Positions 7,217 to 16,000 of a stretch of DNA of 16,308 nucleotides are shown piece after piece (position 1 is the stretch's first letter; every line of letters starts with the position of its first letter). The stretch spans positions 1 through 16,308 of the forward strand of contig JAFADT010000186.1 in the NCBI GenBank assembly GCA_023424585.1. Direction: 5' to 3'. The position numbers and the translations under genes are program-made. The notes beneath the pieces were generated by a model. The model was not told where the DNA came from and ran no database searches. It saw only the letters and a list, made by a program, of their open reading frames with translations. The stretch is from Pseudomonadota bacterium. Lineage in GTDB: Bacteria > Myxococcota > Myxococcia > Myxococcales > Myxococcaceae.

Positions 7217-7779
7217 GCCACCGTCAGCGATACGTCCCCGGCCCCGCCGCCGGAGCCCGGGTGCAGAAGGAAGGTGACCGGTGGACGCTCGTCCTCGTGC
7301 GGGACCTGCGTCATCCGCCGGCGAAGGTGTGGCAGGCGCTGACCGACCCCGCGCACCTGTCCGAGTGGGCGCCGTTCGACGCCGACCGCAGCCTGGCCGC
7401 GGTGGGGCCGGTGAAGCTCTCCACGGTCGGCGCGCCGACGCCGATGGTCACCGAGACCACCGTGAAGCGGGCGGAAGCGCCGAAGCTGCTCGAGTACAGC
7501 TGGGGGCAGCAGGAGCTCCGCTGGGAGCTGGAGCCGCTGGGCGCTACCGGCACCCGCCTCACGCTCTGGCACAACATCGACCGCGGCTTCATCGCGTGGG
7601 GCGCCGCGGGCTGGCACATCTGCTTCGACGTGCTCGACCAGCTCCTCTCGGGAGACCCGATGGGCCGCATCGTGGGGGGCGACGCGATGAAGTACGACTG
7701 GCAGCGGCTGAACGCCGAGTATGCGGAGCAGTTCGGGGTCCAGAGCCCCGCCTGGAAGGGCAGCAACTCGAAGGAGTGA
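7213..7779 (+). CDS. SRPBCC (START/AHSA1-like) domain protein
   Basis: A 188-residue protein. WTLVLVRDLRHPPAKVWQALTDPAHLSEWAPF (24-55) is the classic first strand and helices of the AHSA1-like SRPBCC fold, and LEYSWGQQELRWELEPLG followed by TRLTLWHNI completes the middle strands. The C-terminal helix includes GWHICFDVLDQLL. The fold forms a deep hydrophobic pocket for lipids or other small ligands, or acts as an Hsp90 co-factor in Aha1; the ligand here is unknown. The ATG overlaps the ArsR stop by 4 bases and is preceded by AAGGA. The gene is in the ArsR operon and likely repressed by ArsR. No signal peptide or membrane span is seen. Confidence 0.87.
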   Translation: MSHRQRYVPGPAAGARVQKEGDRWTLVLVRDLRHPPAKVWQALTDPAHLSEWAPFDADRSLAAVGPVKLSTVGAPTPMVTETTVKRAEAPKLLEYSWGQQELRWELEPLGATGTRLTLWHNIDRGFIAWGAAGWHICFDVLDQLLSGDPMGRIVGGDAMKYDWQRLNAEYAEQFGVQSPAWKGSNSKE

Positions 7780-7790
7780 AGGAGCACCTC

Positions 7791-8198
7791 ATGGAATCGA
7801 TCTTGCCGAAGCCGACGCTCGTTGCTCCCAGGAACCTCCCCAAGGCCCTGACCTTCGCCTACTGGGGCGCCACCGTGCTCCTCTGCCTCCAGATGGGCTT
7901 CACCGCCTATGCGCAGCTGAACCTGCCGCAGGTGGCGGAGGCGTTCACCCACATGGGCTTCCCGTCCTACTTCCGCGTGGAGCTGTCGTGGGCCAAGTTC
8001 ATCGGCGTGGCGGTGCTGCTCGCGCCCGTGCCGGCGCGGCTCAAGGAGTGGGCCTACGCGGGCTTCGCCATCAACCTCGTCTCGGCGCTCATCGCCCACT
8101 TCGCCGTGGGGGATGGTCCGGAGGCGTGGGGCTTCGCGGCGGGCACGGGCGTGCTCTGGGGGCTCTCGTATTTCTCCTGGCGCCGCCTGACCGCCTGA
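7791..8198 (+). CDS. DoxX-like membrane protein
   Basis: A 135-residue protein with about four membrane helices: ALTFAYWGATVLLCLQMGF (19-37), FIGVAVLLAPVP, WAYAGFAINLVSALIAHFAV and a last one around WGFAAGTGVLWGLSYF. The pattern YFRVELSWAKFIGVAVLLAP followed by LKEWAYAGFAINL matches the DoxX_2 family (YF..lG.aKllG..LL.P...keWAYaGf). The ATG lies 11 bases after the SRPBCC stop, with GAAGGAG 6 bases upstream of it. DoxX-like proteins are linked to redox and membrane stress in some bacteria, but the precise role of this subfamily is unknown. It is cotranscribed with ArsR and SRPBCC. Confidence 0.87.
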   Translation: MESILPKPTLVAPRNLPKALTFAYWGATVLLCLQMGFTAYAQLNLPQVAEAFTHMGFPSYFRVELSWAKFIGVAVLLAPVPARLKEWAYAGFAINLVSALIAHFAVGDGPEAWGFAAGTGVLWGLSYFSWRRLTA

Positions 8199-8210
8199 TT
8201 GGAGGGGACC

Positions 8211-8639
8211 GTGAAGAAGACCGTGGCGACGGAGCCCGCGTCCAGGTTGATCGACCAGCGGATCCAGGACCTGGGGGACTGGCGCGGGAAGGTGCTCGCG
8301 AAGGTGCGCGCGCTCATCCACGCGGCGGACCCGGAGGTCGTCGAGGAGTGGAAGTGGATGGGGACCCCTGTCTGGTCCCACGACGGCATCATCTGCACGG
8401 GTGAGTCATACAAGAGCGCCGTCAAGCTGACGTTCCTGAAGGGCGCCGCGCTGGAGGACCCCGCTGGTCTCTTCAACTCCAGCCTCGACGGAAACGCCCG
8501 GCGCGCCATCGACATCCACGAAGGCGACAAGATCAACGAAGCGGCCTTGAAGGCGCTCATCCGCGCCGCGGTGGTGCTCAACCTGGAGAGCAAGAGCCAG
8601 CCGAAGGCCTCGCGCGCGAAGCGCAAGCGGGCGGACTAG
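8211..8639 (+). CDS. DUF1801 domain protein
   Basis: A 142-residue soluble protein starting at a GTG with a strong GGAGGGG site a few bases upstream, 12 bases after the DoxX stop. An in-frame TTG at 8199 is rejected because it would place the start upstream of that ribosome binding site. The pattern VLAKVRALIHAADPEVVEEWKWMGTPVWSHDGIICTG (28-64) and the later VKLTFLKGAAL fit DUF1801 (YdhG-like). The C-terminus is a Lys/Arg-rich tail (SKSQPKASRAKRKRAD). The biochemical function is not established. It is the last gene of the ArsR operon, a setting in which DUF1801 often appears. Confidence 0.85.
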   Translation: MKKTVATEPASRLIDQRIQDLGDWRGKVLAKVRALIHAADPEVVEEWKWMGTPVWSHDGIICTGESYKSAVKLTFLKGAALEDPAGLFNSSLDGNARRAIDIHEGDKINEAALKALIRAAVVLNLESKSQPKASRAKRKRAD

Positions 8640-8645
8640 CTTCAT

Positions 8646-8685
8646 CGCGGGGCCCGGCCACGGTGTCTTCCGGCGGGGCCTCGCG
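8646..8685 (+). terminator. Possible hairpin after the ArsR operon
   Basis: CGCGGGGCC (8646-8654) pairs with GGCCTCGCG (8677-8685) over 9 bp with one G-U pair and a 22-base loop, starting 7 bases after the DUF1801 stop. There is no T-run. In GC-rich DNA such stems arise by chance, so this is tentative. The rest of the gap to 8906 shows no convincing gene. Confidence 0.3.
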
Positions 8686-8906
8686 CTGATGTCTCAAGAG
8701 GCCTGCTTCACGCCGCGCCTCGCACAAGCACGGCAGCCGGGCAGCCGCTGGCGGGCGCGGCTCGCCGATGGCTTCGAGGGCCGCGGCGCCTTACGCTGGG
8801 GAGATGTTGACCACCGACGAGCCGCCGGTCCCGGTCCCTGGCCCGGGGCGCGCGCATCGAGCGCGGTCGCGGGTGCTCCTCCATCGATTCGCCTCCAGGT
8901 CGAACG

Positions 8907-9824
8907 ATGGCGACTGACCCGCTGTCGGACATCCTCCGGCTCACCGAGGCCCGAACAGTCATGGCCGGTGGCATCGCCGCGAGCGGCCCGTGGGCGCTCC
9001 GGTTTCCGCCGCCGGGCGAGATCAAGTTCTCCGTGCTCGCCAGGGGCTCCTGCGAGATGCGGCTCGAAGGCCAGAAGCGGGTGCTTCGCGGAGAGCCGGG
9101 CGATGTCCTCCTGCTGCCGGGCCGCCAGGGCTTCGTGGTGGGCAGCAGCCTGAAGGTGCCCCCGAGGGATGCGCTCCCGTTCTTCGCGCGGAAGCAGGGC
9201 CCGCTCTCCATCATTGGAGAGGGGACGGAGTGCCTGATTCTCGCGGGTGGGGTCGTGCTTCATCCGGCCTCCGCCGACCTGCTGCGCGACGCGCTCCCAC
9301 CGGTCATTCACGTGAAGGGGAGCGCTCCGCAGGCGGCGATCGTGCGGTGGATCGTGGAGCAGCTCCTGGAGGAGCGGGCTCGGACCACTCCGGGGACGGA
9401 GATCGCGGCGTCCGCGCTGGCCCAGCTCCTGTTCGTTCAGGTGCTGCGAGCCCACCTGGCGACGGCCCCGAGCCTGCCGGCGGGTTGGCTGCGAGCCGTG
9501 CATGACGAGCGCCTCGCCGCGGCGCTTCGGCGCATGCATGACGCCCCTTCGCGTGACTGGAAGCTCCAGGAGCTGGCGAAGGCCGCGGCGATGTCGCGCA
9601 CCACCTTCGCGACCCACTTCAAGAGGGCCGCGGGCATGGCGCCGCTCCAGTACCTCGCCCGATGGCGCATGCGCCTCGCGCAGCGGCAGCTGCGGGACGA
9701 AGACGCCGCGGTGTCCGAGATCGCCGCCTCCCTCGGCTATTCGTCGGAGAGTGCCTTCAGCCAGGCGTTCAAGCGCGTGACCGGCGTGCGCCCTCGCGAC
9801 TACCGCGAAGAAGCGCGGCGCTGA
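8907..9824 (+). CDS. AraC-family regulator with cupin-type sensor domain
   Basis: A 305-residue regulator. Residues about 4-190 form an AraC-type cupin (Cupin_6) sensor beginning DPLSDILRLTEARTVMAGGI, with GPWALRFPPPGEIKFSVLARG (27-47) and GEPGDVLLLPGRQGFVVG (62-79). Residues about 200-300 form the DNA-binding domain, with helix-turn-helix motifs WKLQELAKAAAMSRTTFATHFKR (218-240) and VSEIAASLGYSSESAFSQAFKR (269-290), then VTGVRPRDYR. The start is the first ATG in the conserved DPL context; the ribosome binding site is weak. A short 37-codon frame overlapping this start (8804-8917) does not look like a gene. The SDR gene 95 bases downstream on the same strand is the likely partner or target, since such AraC regulators often sit beside one oxidoreductase they control. 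Confidence 0.9.
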   Translation: MATDPLSDILRLTEARTVMAGGIAASGPWALRFPPPGEIKFSVLARGSCEMRLEGQKRVLRGEPGDVLLLPGRQGFVVGSSLKVPPRDALPFFARKQGPLSIIGEGTECLILAGGVVLHPASADLLRDALPPVIHVKGSAPQAAIVRWIVEQLLEERARTTPGTEIAASALAQLLFVQVLRAHLATAPSLPAGWLRAVHDERLAAALRRMHDAPSRDWKLQELAKAAAMSRTTFATHFKRAAGMAPLQYLARWRMRLAQRQLRDEDAAVSEIAASLGYSSESAFSQAFKRVTGVRPRDYREEARR

Positions 9825-9919
9825 CCGCCGGCTCCGAACGCGCGCGACAGGAATCAGCACGCTGGAGCATTCTCCGTTCGCCGCCCGGGGCCTACACATG
9901 ACGCATGGGAGAAGAGCGC

Positions 9920-10849
9920 ATGCGCAAGGTCCTTGTTCTTGGTGGCACCGGGCTGGTCGGCCGCCGCCTCACGGAGACGCTGCTCCGCGAGGGCTTCGCG
10001 GTCCGTTGCTCCGTCCGGAATCCCGAGCGCGCACGGCAGGTGCTGCCCGCGGCGTGCGAAATCGTGCGGGGGGACATCGGCGACCTCCGCTCGATGCAGG
10101 AGGCCACGCGTTCCGTCGAGGCCGTCTACAACACCGTCCACACATTGTCGGCGCAGAAGAGCGGCTCACCCAACGGCAGCTTCGTCGACGCGGAGCTTGC
10201 AGGCCTGGAGCACATCGTGGCCGCATGCCGTGAGAACGGCGTCCGTCGCATGGTCTACCTCACGTTCCTGGGCATCGCGCCGGACGGCCCGACCGAGTGG
10301 GCACGGGGGCGCTGGAAGGCGGAGCAGTTGCTGCTCCACAGCGGGCTCGATGCGACGGTGCTCCGTCCCGCGCAGATTGTCGGGAAGGGCGGCTTTGGCT
10401 TCGACTCGATGATGGCGCAGGCGCGCCGACGGGTGACGCCGGTGCTGGGCAGTGGGAAGGGCCGACATCGGAACATCGCCCTCGACGACCTCGTGCACTA
10501 CATGGTGCGGGTGCTCGACGAGCCACGGACCTCCGGGAAGGCGTTCGACGTCGGGTGCGATGACGTGCTCACCGCTGACGAGATGATTGATACCGCCGCG
10601 CGCGTGTTGGGGAAGGCGCCGCCGCGAAAGGTCCACGTGCCATTGGGGCTGCTGCGGCGGGTCGCGCCGCTGATCGAGCGGGCCGCGAAGCTCCCCAGGG
10701 GCGCCTTCCGCGACCTGGCGGTGGGAATGGACCTCGACATGGTTGGAGATCCACGGCCCCTTCGTGAGCTCATCCCCCATGAGCCCCTGCGCTACGCGCA
10801 GGCCATCGAGAGGGCGTTGCAGGGAGATGAGTCCAGGCTCCCTCGCTGA
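9920..10849 (+). CDS. NAD(P)H-binding atypical SDR (NmrA-like)
   Basis: A 309-residue protein. MRKVLVLGGTGLVGRRLTE at the N-terminus gives the nucleotide-binding motif GGTGxxG (8-14), followed by CSVRNPERA (R after the second strand, as in NADP binders). GDIGDLRSM is the usual acidic loop. YLTFLGI (113-119), WKAEQLLLHSGLDATVLRP and FDVG define an atypical extended SDR, because the YxxxK catalytic pair is not intact. These proteins can be redox sensors, quinone or NADPH-binding reductases, or subunit-like proteins, and the substrate is unknown. I chose the second ATG: GGGAG lies 8 bases before it and the conserved fold starts there. The first ATG (9905) adds only MGEER and contains that site. 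Confidence 0.85.
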   Translation: MRKVLVLGGTGLVGRRLTETLLREGFAVRCSVRNPERARQVLPAACEIVRGDIGDLRSMQEATRSVEAVYNTVHTLSAQKSGSPNGSFVDAELAGLEHIVAACRENGVRRMVYLTFLGIAPDGPTEWARGRWKAEQLLLHSGLDATVLRPAQIVGKGGFGFDSMMAQARRRVTPVLGSGKGRHRNIALDDLVHYMVRVLDEPRTSGKAFDVGCDDVLTADEMIDTAARVLGKAPPRKVHVPLGLLRRVAPLIERAAKLPRGAFRDLAVGMDLDMVGDPRPLRELIPHEPLRYAQAIERALQGDESRLPR

Positions 10850-10902
10850 GCCCCAGCCTCCACTGGCTGCTTCGGGGGACGCCTGCCCGCCCGGACCTGC
10901 AT

Positions 10903-10921
10903 CGGCGTCGCCCCGACGCTG
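10903..10921. terminator. Hairpin between convergent genes
   Basis: CGGCGTCG / CGACGCTG forms an 8-bp stem with one G-U pair and a 3-base loop. It sits in the 91-bp gap between the SDR gene (ends 10849) and the DUF3592 gene (ends 10941 on the other strand). The position suits a terminator serving both directions. There is no T-run on either side. Confidence 0.45.
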
Positions 10922-10940
10922 TGGGCCCGACCCGCTCGGC

Positions 10941-11366
10941 CTACCCCGACTGGGTGGCGTAGGCATGCAGCACGGTGAGGCTGCCGAGGAGCGCGAAGCA
11001 CACGAGCATGCCCGCCAGCAGGAGGAAGAGCCTCTGGTTCATGTCCATGCCCACGGCCGTGTGTTGTTCTGGCGCTTCCGCCAGATAGAGGACTTCGACA
11101 GGGGAGCCGGGGGCGCGCGCCGAGGCCAACGAGGACGCCTCGTCGAACTTGCCGCGGACCTCTGGGCCCTCCGGGGGCTGGAAGGCGTAATGGACGGTGC
11201 TCGGTTTGCCGGGGGACTCCCTGACGCTGAGCACCTTGCCCTGCGCGCGCAGCCCTTCCTGCTCCAGCCGCACGGCCAGGCGGCGGGATTTGACGAGGAC
11301 GGCCAGGAAGAGGGCGGGGCCTCCCAGGAAGGCCGCCAGGAGGCAGAGAAGGAGGGGGAGGCTCAT
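10941..11366 (-). CDS. DUF3592-like small membrane protein
   Basis: A 141-residue protein with two membrane helices: an N-terminal one (LPLLLCLLAAFLGGPALFLAV, residues 3-23) and a C-terminal one (LFLLLAGMLVCFALLGSLTVL, about 113-133). The middle is a small beta-rich domain with GLRAQGKVLSVRESPGKPSTVHYAF and GSPVEVLYLAEAPEQH, which is the DUF3592 pattern (eA.G.V......V.Y.f....G..v.V.YlP..P). Function is unknown; the middle domain probably faces the periplasm or cytoplasm between two anchors. No good ribosome binding site is visible before the ATG. The gene stands alone, convergent to the SDR gene and downstream of the chimeric pseudogene. Confidence 0.75.
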   Translation of the reverse strand: MSLPLLLCLLAAFLGGPALFLAVLVKSRRLAVRLEQEGLRAQGKVLSVRESPGKPSTVHYAFQPPEGPEVRGKFDEASSLASARAPGSPVEVLYLAEAPEQHTAVGMDMNQRLFLLLAGMLVCFALLGSLTVLHAYATQSG

Positions 11367-11461
11367 GGTGTCCCGGAAGGGTGGGGTCGCGGCTGGAGAC
11401 GGTGAGAGTCTACCTCACGCGACAAGGACTCCGCGTGCCAGCCGCGACGCGACGGCCGGGC

Positions 11462-11934
11462 CTATGGCTGTGTGACGTGCACGAGGCTCGTCATCGCGTC
11501 CACGTACAGGGTCGTGTCGTCGGCATACAGCGGCAGCAGCGGCGTGACCGAGACCTGGTTCAGCTTCGTCTTGCGGAGCTGCTGCGTGGCAGGGGCCTTG
11601 AACACGGCGTAGAGGACGTCCTGGATGACGTAGGGCTCGCCATCCACGTGGCCGATGATCATCAGCACGTGGCCCGGGACGACGACGAGGTCGCCCACCT
11701 TCACGCGCGAGACCTGCTCGCCCACGCGGGCGACGCGGCCGACGATCTCGTGACCGGGCACGAAGGGATACTTCGAGCGCCCGAACTCGTTGCGCACCTG
11801 GACGACGTCCGAGTGGCAGAGGCCGCAGAACAGGATGTCGATGGCGACGTCCCGGGGGCCGGGCTCACGCCGGTCGAGGGTGAAGGGGGCGAGCGGCTTG
11901 TCGGCGGCGGTGGGGCGTAGGCGGCGGTCTTCAT
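11462..11934 (-). pseudogene. Chimeric remnant: zinc alcohol dehydrogenase N-terminus joined to NlpC/P60 C-terminus
   Basis: The ATG at 11934 reads MKTAAYAP. The match then continues one frame over as TAADKPLAPFTLDRREPGP, so about one base is missing near 11911-11914. This part is a zinc alcohol dehydrogenase N-terminus with CGLCHSDV and PFVPGHEIVGRVARVGEQV. At the GDLVVVPG region (about 11675-11697) the alcohol dehydrogenase similarity stops, before the structural zinc Cys cluster and the Rossmann fold. The frame goes on as PGHVLMIIGHVDGEPYVIQDVL, then LNQVSVTPLLPLYADDTTLYVDAMTSLVHV, which resembles the C-terminal end of an NlpC/P60 peptidase with its GH active-site His but without the catalytic Cys. 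Neither enzyme could be active. A GTG at 11968 would give an open 168-codon fusion frame, so a product cannot be excluded. Confidence 0.7.
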
Positions 11935-12011
11935 GGGCGGGTCCTTGCGCGTTCGAAGCAACTGACACCGCACCATGCGCCGGCGGGGAGCCCGCTCGCG
12001 CGCCCGTTCCG

Positions 12012-12025
12012 GGCAAGGTCTTGCC
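12012..12025. other. Short inverted repeat upstream of the sigma factor gene
   Basis: GGCAAG / CTTGCC with a 2-base centre, about 120 bases before the sigma factor start. It lies in the 209-bp divergent gap between the chimeric pseudogene and the sigma factor gene. It could be an operator; nothing more can be said. No clear ECF-type promoter (GGAAC -35) was found in this gap. Confidence 0.2.
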
Positions 12026-12143
12026 TGATCCGCTCACGGGGCGCTCGCCGCGGCCGCGCCCCGGTCTCCCCGGGAGCGAGGGGCATCGGGTGCGCCTGGG
12101 GCTTCGTGGTAGTTTCAGGCGCCTGATGTCAGGAGTGCGCGGC

Positions 12144-13040
12144 ATGCATGGGACCGGCCCCGAGTCCTTCGAGTGGGTGTTGCAGGCTGCTGGCGAGCCG
12201 ACCTCCGCCCGCCTGCGTGAGACCCCAGGAGCCCGGGAGGCCGTGGAGCGCGCCTTCTCCCAGGCCGCGGCCCTCCACGATGCCGCGCCCGCGCCACGGG
12301 ACTTCGCGCGCCACCTGGGCGCCCTGCTGGCGCGCGCGGCGCATCCGCTGCCCGCGCTGGAGCGCTTGCATGCCCGGGACGTCGCGCTCGCGCTCGCCTG
12401 CGCGAGGGGGCTGCCGGCGGCCCGGACCCTCCTGGAGCAGGAGGTCCTCCTCAAGCTGCGAGCGCCCCTGTCACGGCTCCATCCCGCGCCGGTGTTCGTG
12501 GACGAGGTGCTCCAGACGCTCCGGGCCAACCTCCTGATGCCGCGCGAGGAGGCCCCCTTCCGGCTCCTCGGCTACGCGGGCACGGGCCCGCTGCTGCACT
12601 GGGTGGGCATCTCCGCGACGCGGCTCGCGCTGCGGCTGCGCAAGACGCTGGGCGACGCGTCGCAGGTCGACGCCGAGGTGCTCGCCGCGCACCCCGCGCC
12701 GGGGGGATTGGAGCTGGGCTTCGTCCGGGAGGAGTCGCGGGGCCATGTGCGCGCGGCCTTCATCCAGGCGGTGGCCTCGCTGGACGACGAGGACCGGGAG
12801 CTCTTGCGCCTGCACTTCGTCGACGGCCTCTCCCTGGAGCGGATGGGCGCCCTGTTCGGCCTGCACAAGTCCACCCTGTCGCGCCGGCTCTCCGCGGTGC
12901 AGGCGCTGCTGGAGAAGCGGACGCGGCGCGCGCTCGCCGAGCGCCTGTCGCTGCCCGAGCCGGAGGTGGACAGCCTGATGCGCGCCATCCATGGGCGGCT
13001 GGACCTGAGCCTCTCCGGCCTGCTGGCGGCGCGCGAGTGA
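12144..13040 (+). CDS. Myxococcales-type ECF-like sigma-70 factor
   Basis: About 298 residues, longer than a typical ECF sigma factor (about 180-200). Numbering from the chosen ATG, the first 75 or so residues are an extra N-terminal region. A sigma-2-like part follows (about 78-170) with FVDEVLQTLRANLLM (118-132) and GPLLHWVGISATRLALRLRK, resembling the promoter-melting region. A sigma-4 part (about 205-260) contains LDDEDRELLRLHFVDGLSLE, then RMGALFGLHKSTLSRRLSAV as helix-turn-helix. The C-terminal tail VDSLMRAIHGRLDLSLSGLL is one I associate with Myxococcales-specific sigma families (TIGR03001-like; to be checked). The ATG has AGGAG 9 bases upstream; an ATG 18 bases earlier (12126) is possible. 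The stop overlaps the kinase GTG by 4 bases (GTGA), so the two are made together and the kinase protein is the likely regulator. Confidence 0.85.
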   Translation: MHGTGPESFEWVLQAAGEPTSARLRETPGAREAVERAFSQAAALHDAAPAPRDFARHLGALLARAAHPLPALERLHARDVALALACARGLPAARTLLEQEVLLKLRAPLSRLHPAPVFVDEVLQTLRANLLMPREEAPFRLLGYAGTGPLLHWVGISATRLALRLRKTLGDASQVDAEVLAAHPAPGGLELGFVREESRGHVRAAFIQAVASLDDEDRELLRLHFVDGLSLERMGALFGLHKSTLSRRLSAVQALLEKRTRRALAERLSLPEPEVDSLMRAIHGRLDLSLSGLLAARE

Positions 13041-16000
13041 GCTGCCCGGACGAGAACACGCTCCTGGGCTACGCGAGCGGGGCGCTGGACCCCGAGGGCA
13101 CCACGACCGTGCGCCAGCACGTCACGGGCTGCCCGGAGTGCCGGGGCGTGCTCGCCGCGCTGGGCGGGCTGGAGGCGCCGCCTCCGTGGGGGGACCCGGG
13201 ACGGCTCGTCCCCGGCGCGCGCGTGGGGCGCTACGTGGTGCTGGGGCTGCTGGGCGAGGGAGGCATGGGGCGCGTCCATGCCGCGCATGACCCGGAGCTG
13301 GACCGCAAGGTGGCGCTCAAGCTGCTGAACCTCGCGAGGCTGGGGGAGGACTCCCTGGCCCAGGCGCGTCAGCGGCTGGAGCGCGAGGCGCGCACGATGG
13401 CCCGGCTGTCACACCCCCACGTCGCCCGGCTGCACGACGTGGGGGAGTATCAGGGACAGCTCTTCCTGGTGATGGAGCTCGTGGAGGGCGGCACGCTCCG
13501 GCGGTGGCTGGCGGAGAAGCCGCGCCCGCGGCGGGAGATCGTCGCGCGCTTCATCCAGGCGGCGGAGGGGCTCGCGGCCACCCACGCGTTGGGCATCACC
13601 CACCGCGACTTCAAGCCGGACAACGTCCTGCTGACGCGCGATGGCCAGGTGCGTATCACGGACTTCGGCCTGGCCAACGCCGCGGCGGGATGGACGCCTC
13701 CCCGCGAGCCCGCGGACTCCGTCTCCGGGGACGCGTCGCTCACCACCACCGGTGTGTTCCTGGGGACGCTCGCCTATGCCGCGCCGGAGCAGCTTCGCGG
13801 AGAGCGGGGAGATGCCCGCTCGGATCAGTTCGCCTTCTGCGTCGCGCTCCATGAGGCGCTCCACGGACAGCGGCCGTTCGCGGGCGCCACGCGCGAGGAG
13901 CTCCTGGCGTCCATGCTGCGCCAGGAGGTGCGCGCAGAGAAGCGCGACGTGCCCTCGTGGCTCAAGGCCGTGGTCCGGCGCGGGCTCTCCGTGGAGCCGT
14001 CGCGGCGCTTCGAGTCTATGCGGGCGCTGCGGGCGCACCTCTCGCGGGAGGAGGGGGCGTGGAAGCGCGTCGCCGCCACGGCGGTGCTCGCGGGCGGTCT
14101 GGTGGGCCTGGGGTTCCTCGCGCTGGGGCCCTCCGCGGCGACGCCCCGCGAGACCTGCCAGGGCAGTGAGCGGCACCTCGCGGGCATCTGGGACGCCTCC
14201 GTGCGCGAGTCCACGCACCAGGCCTTCCTGCGGACCGGGGACCCCGTGGCCGAGGCCTCGTTCCAGGCCGTGGCCTCCACGCTGGACCGGTGGAGCCGGG
14301 ACTGGACGCACGCGCACCAGTCCGCGTGCGAGGCGACGCGCGTCTTCGGCGAGCAGCCGGAGGCGGTGATGGGGCTGCGGATGACGTGCCTGGACCAGCA
14401 GTTGGGCGAGCTGTCGCGGCTGACGGTGGCGCTCCAGGGCGCGGACGCGCGGACGGTGGAGCGGGGCTTCGGGCTGGGGAAGGCGCTCGGGGGCGTGGCC
14501 CGGTGCGCGGACGTGCGCACGCTGCAGGAGGCCGTGTCGCCTCCGGAGGACCCCGGGGTCCGCGCGGAGGTGGACGCGGTGCGCTCGGAGCTCGCGCGGG
14601 CGAACGCGGAGCTGCTCGCGGGCCATACGCCGGAGGGCCTGCGGATCGCGCTGCCCGCCCGCGAGCGCGCGCTCGCCACCCACCACCGGCCCCTGGAGGC
14701 GGAGGCGCATCACCTCTGCTCGCGATTGCAGGAGGACGCGGGCGCGTTCGAGGACGCGCGGGCGTCCCTGGCCCAGGCCTCGCTGGCGGCCGAGGCGGGG
14801 CGGCACGTGGGCGTGCTCGCGCGGGTGCTGCTCTCCCAGGCGTGGTTGCAGGGCTATGGCCTGGGGCGCCCCCAGGAGGCGTGGCCCTTCCTCCAGCGCG
14901 CCCGGGCCGTGGCGGAGACGCTGCGGGACGGCGAGCTGGACACCCTGCTGGACTCCATGCAGGCGGAGCTCCTGGTGCAGGAGGGCCGCTACGCGGAGGC
15001 GGAGCCGCTGCTGCGCGCGGCGCTGGAGGCGGCCAGCGTGCGGGGACAGACGTTCGCGCACGCGGAGCTGAGCGGCCGGCTGGGCCTGCTGCTCCAGCAA
15101 CAGGGGCGCCTGCTGGAGGCGAGGCATTGGCAGGAGGAGGCGCTGCGCCTGCATGAGGCCCACTTCGGGCCGGCGCATCGGGACACGGGGCGGGCCCTGG
15201 CCAACCTGGGCGGCACGCTGGCCCTGCTGGGCGAGCTGCCACGGGCCGAGGCCGTCCTCCAGCGGGCGCTCGGGATCCTCCGCCAGACGCTGGGCGCGGA
15301 GAACCTGTCGGTGGCCCGGACGTGGTCCAACCTGGCCCTCGTCTACTTCGAGTGGGGACACGCGGCCCAGGCCCGCGAGGCCGCGGAGGCGGGCTGGGCC
15401 GTGGCGCGCAAGAGCGTGGACGCGGACAGCCCGGTGCTGCTGGTGATGAAGTCGAACCGGCTCGGCGTCCTGGGCGAGCAGGGCGACCGTGCGCAGGAGC
15501 TGGAGCACGCCCGCGCCGTCCTGGCGCATCACGAGCGCGTCTATGGCGCCTCCCACCCGGACGTGGCCCTGGATGTTCACGAGGTGGGCCGGCTGCTGCG
15601 CCTGTCGGGGCATCTGGAAGAGGCCCGCGCCTTCCACGCGCGCGGCGTCGCGCTCCAACGGGCGCTGCTCGCCACGGGAGGACTGGATGGCGCGGGGCTG
15701 CGCTCCCTGGCGGATGCCCTGCTCTTCCTGGGGCAGGTGGATGAGGCCCGGCGTCACGTGGAGCAGGCGCTCACCCTCGTGGAGCGGGACCTGGGGCCCG
15801 CGTCGTCCGAGCGCATCGAGGCCTTGCTCCTGCTGGGCGACGTCCAGCTCGCCCGGGGTCAGCCCTCGGAGGCCCTGTCGCCGCTGAGGATCGCGCTGGA
15901 GTCGCTCACGGCACGGCAGGTGGTGTCCGCGCGCGTCCCCCGGGTCCGCCGCAGGCTCGCGCGGGCGCTCCGGCTGACGGGCGCGGTGGAGGAGGCCTGC

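Noticed and set aside
8804..8917. 37-codon frame with GGGGAG before its ATG, ending just inside the AraC start
   Set aside because: The peptide is low complexity (Pro/Arg/Gly) and resembles no known protein. It could be an upstream coupling frame, but nothing supports it beyond the overlap.
9893..9898. TACACA as a -10 box for the SDR gene
   Set aside because: No acceptable -35 box lies 16-18 bases upstream, and the gene may be read through from the AraC gene.
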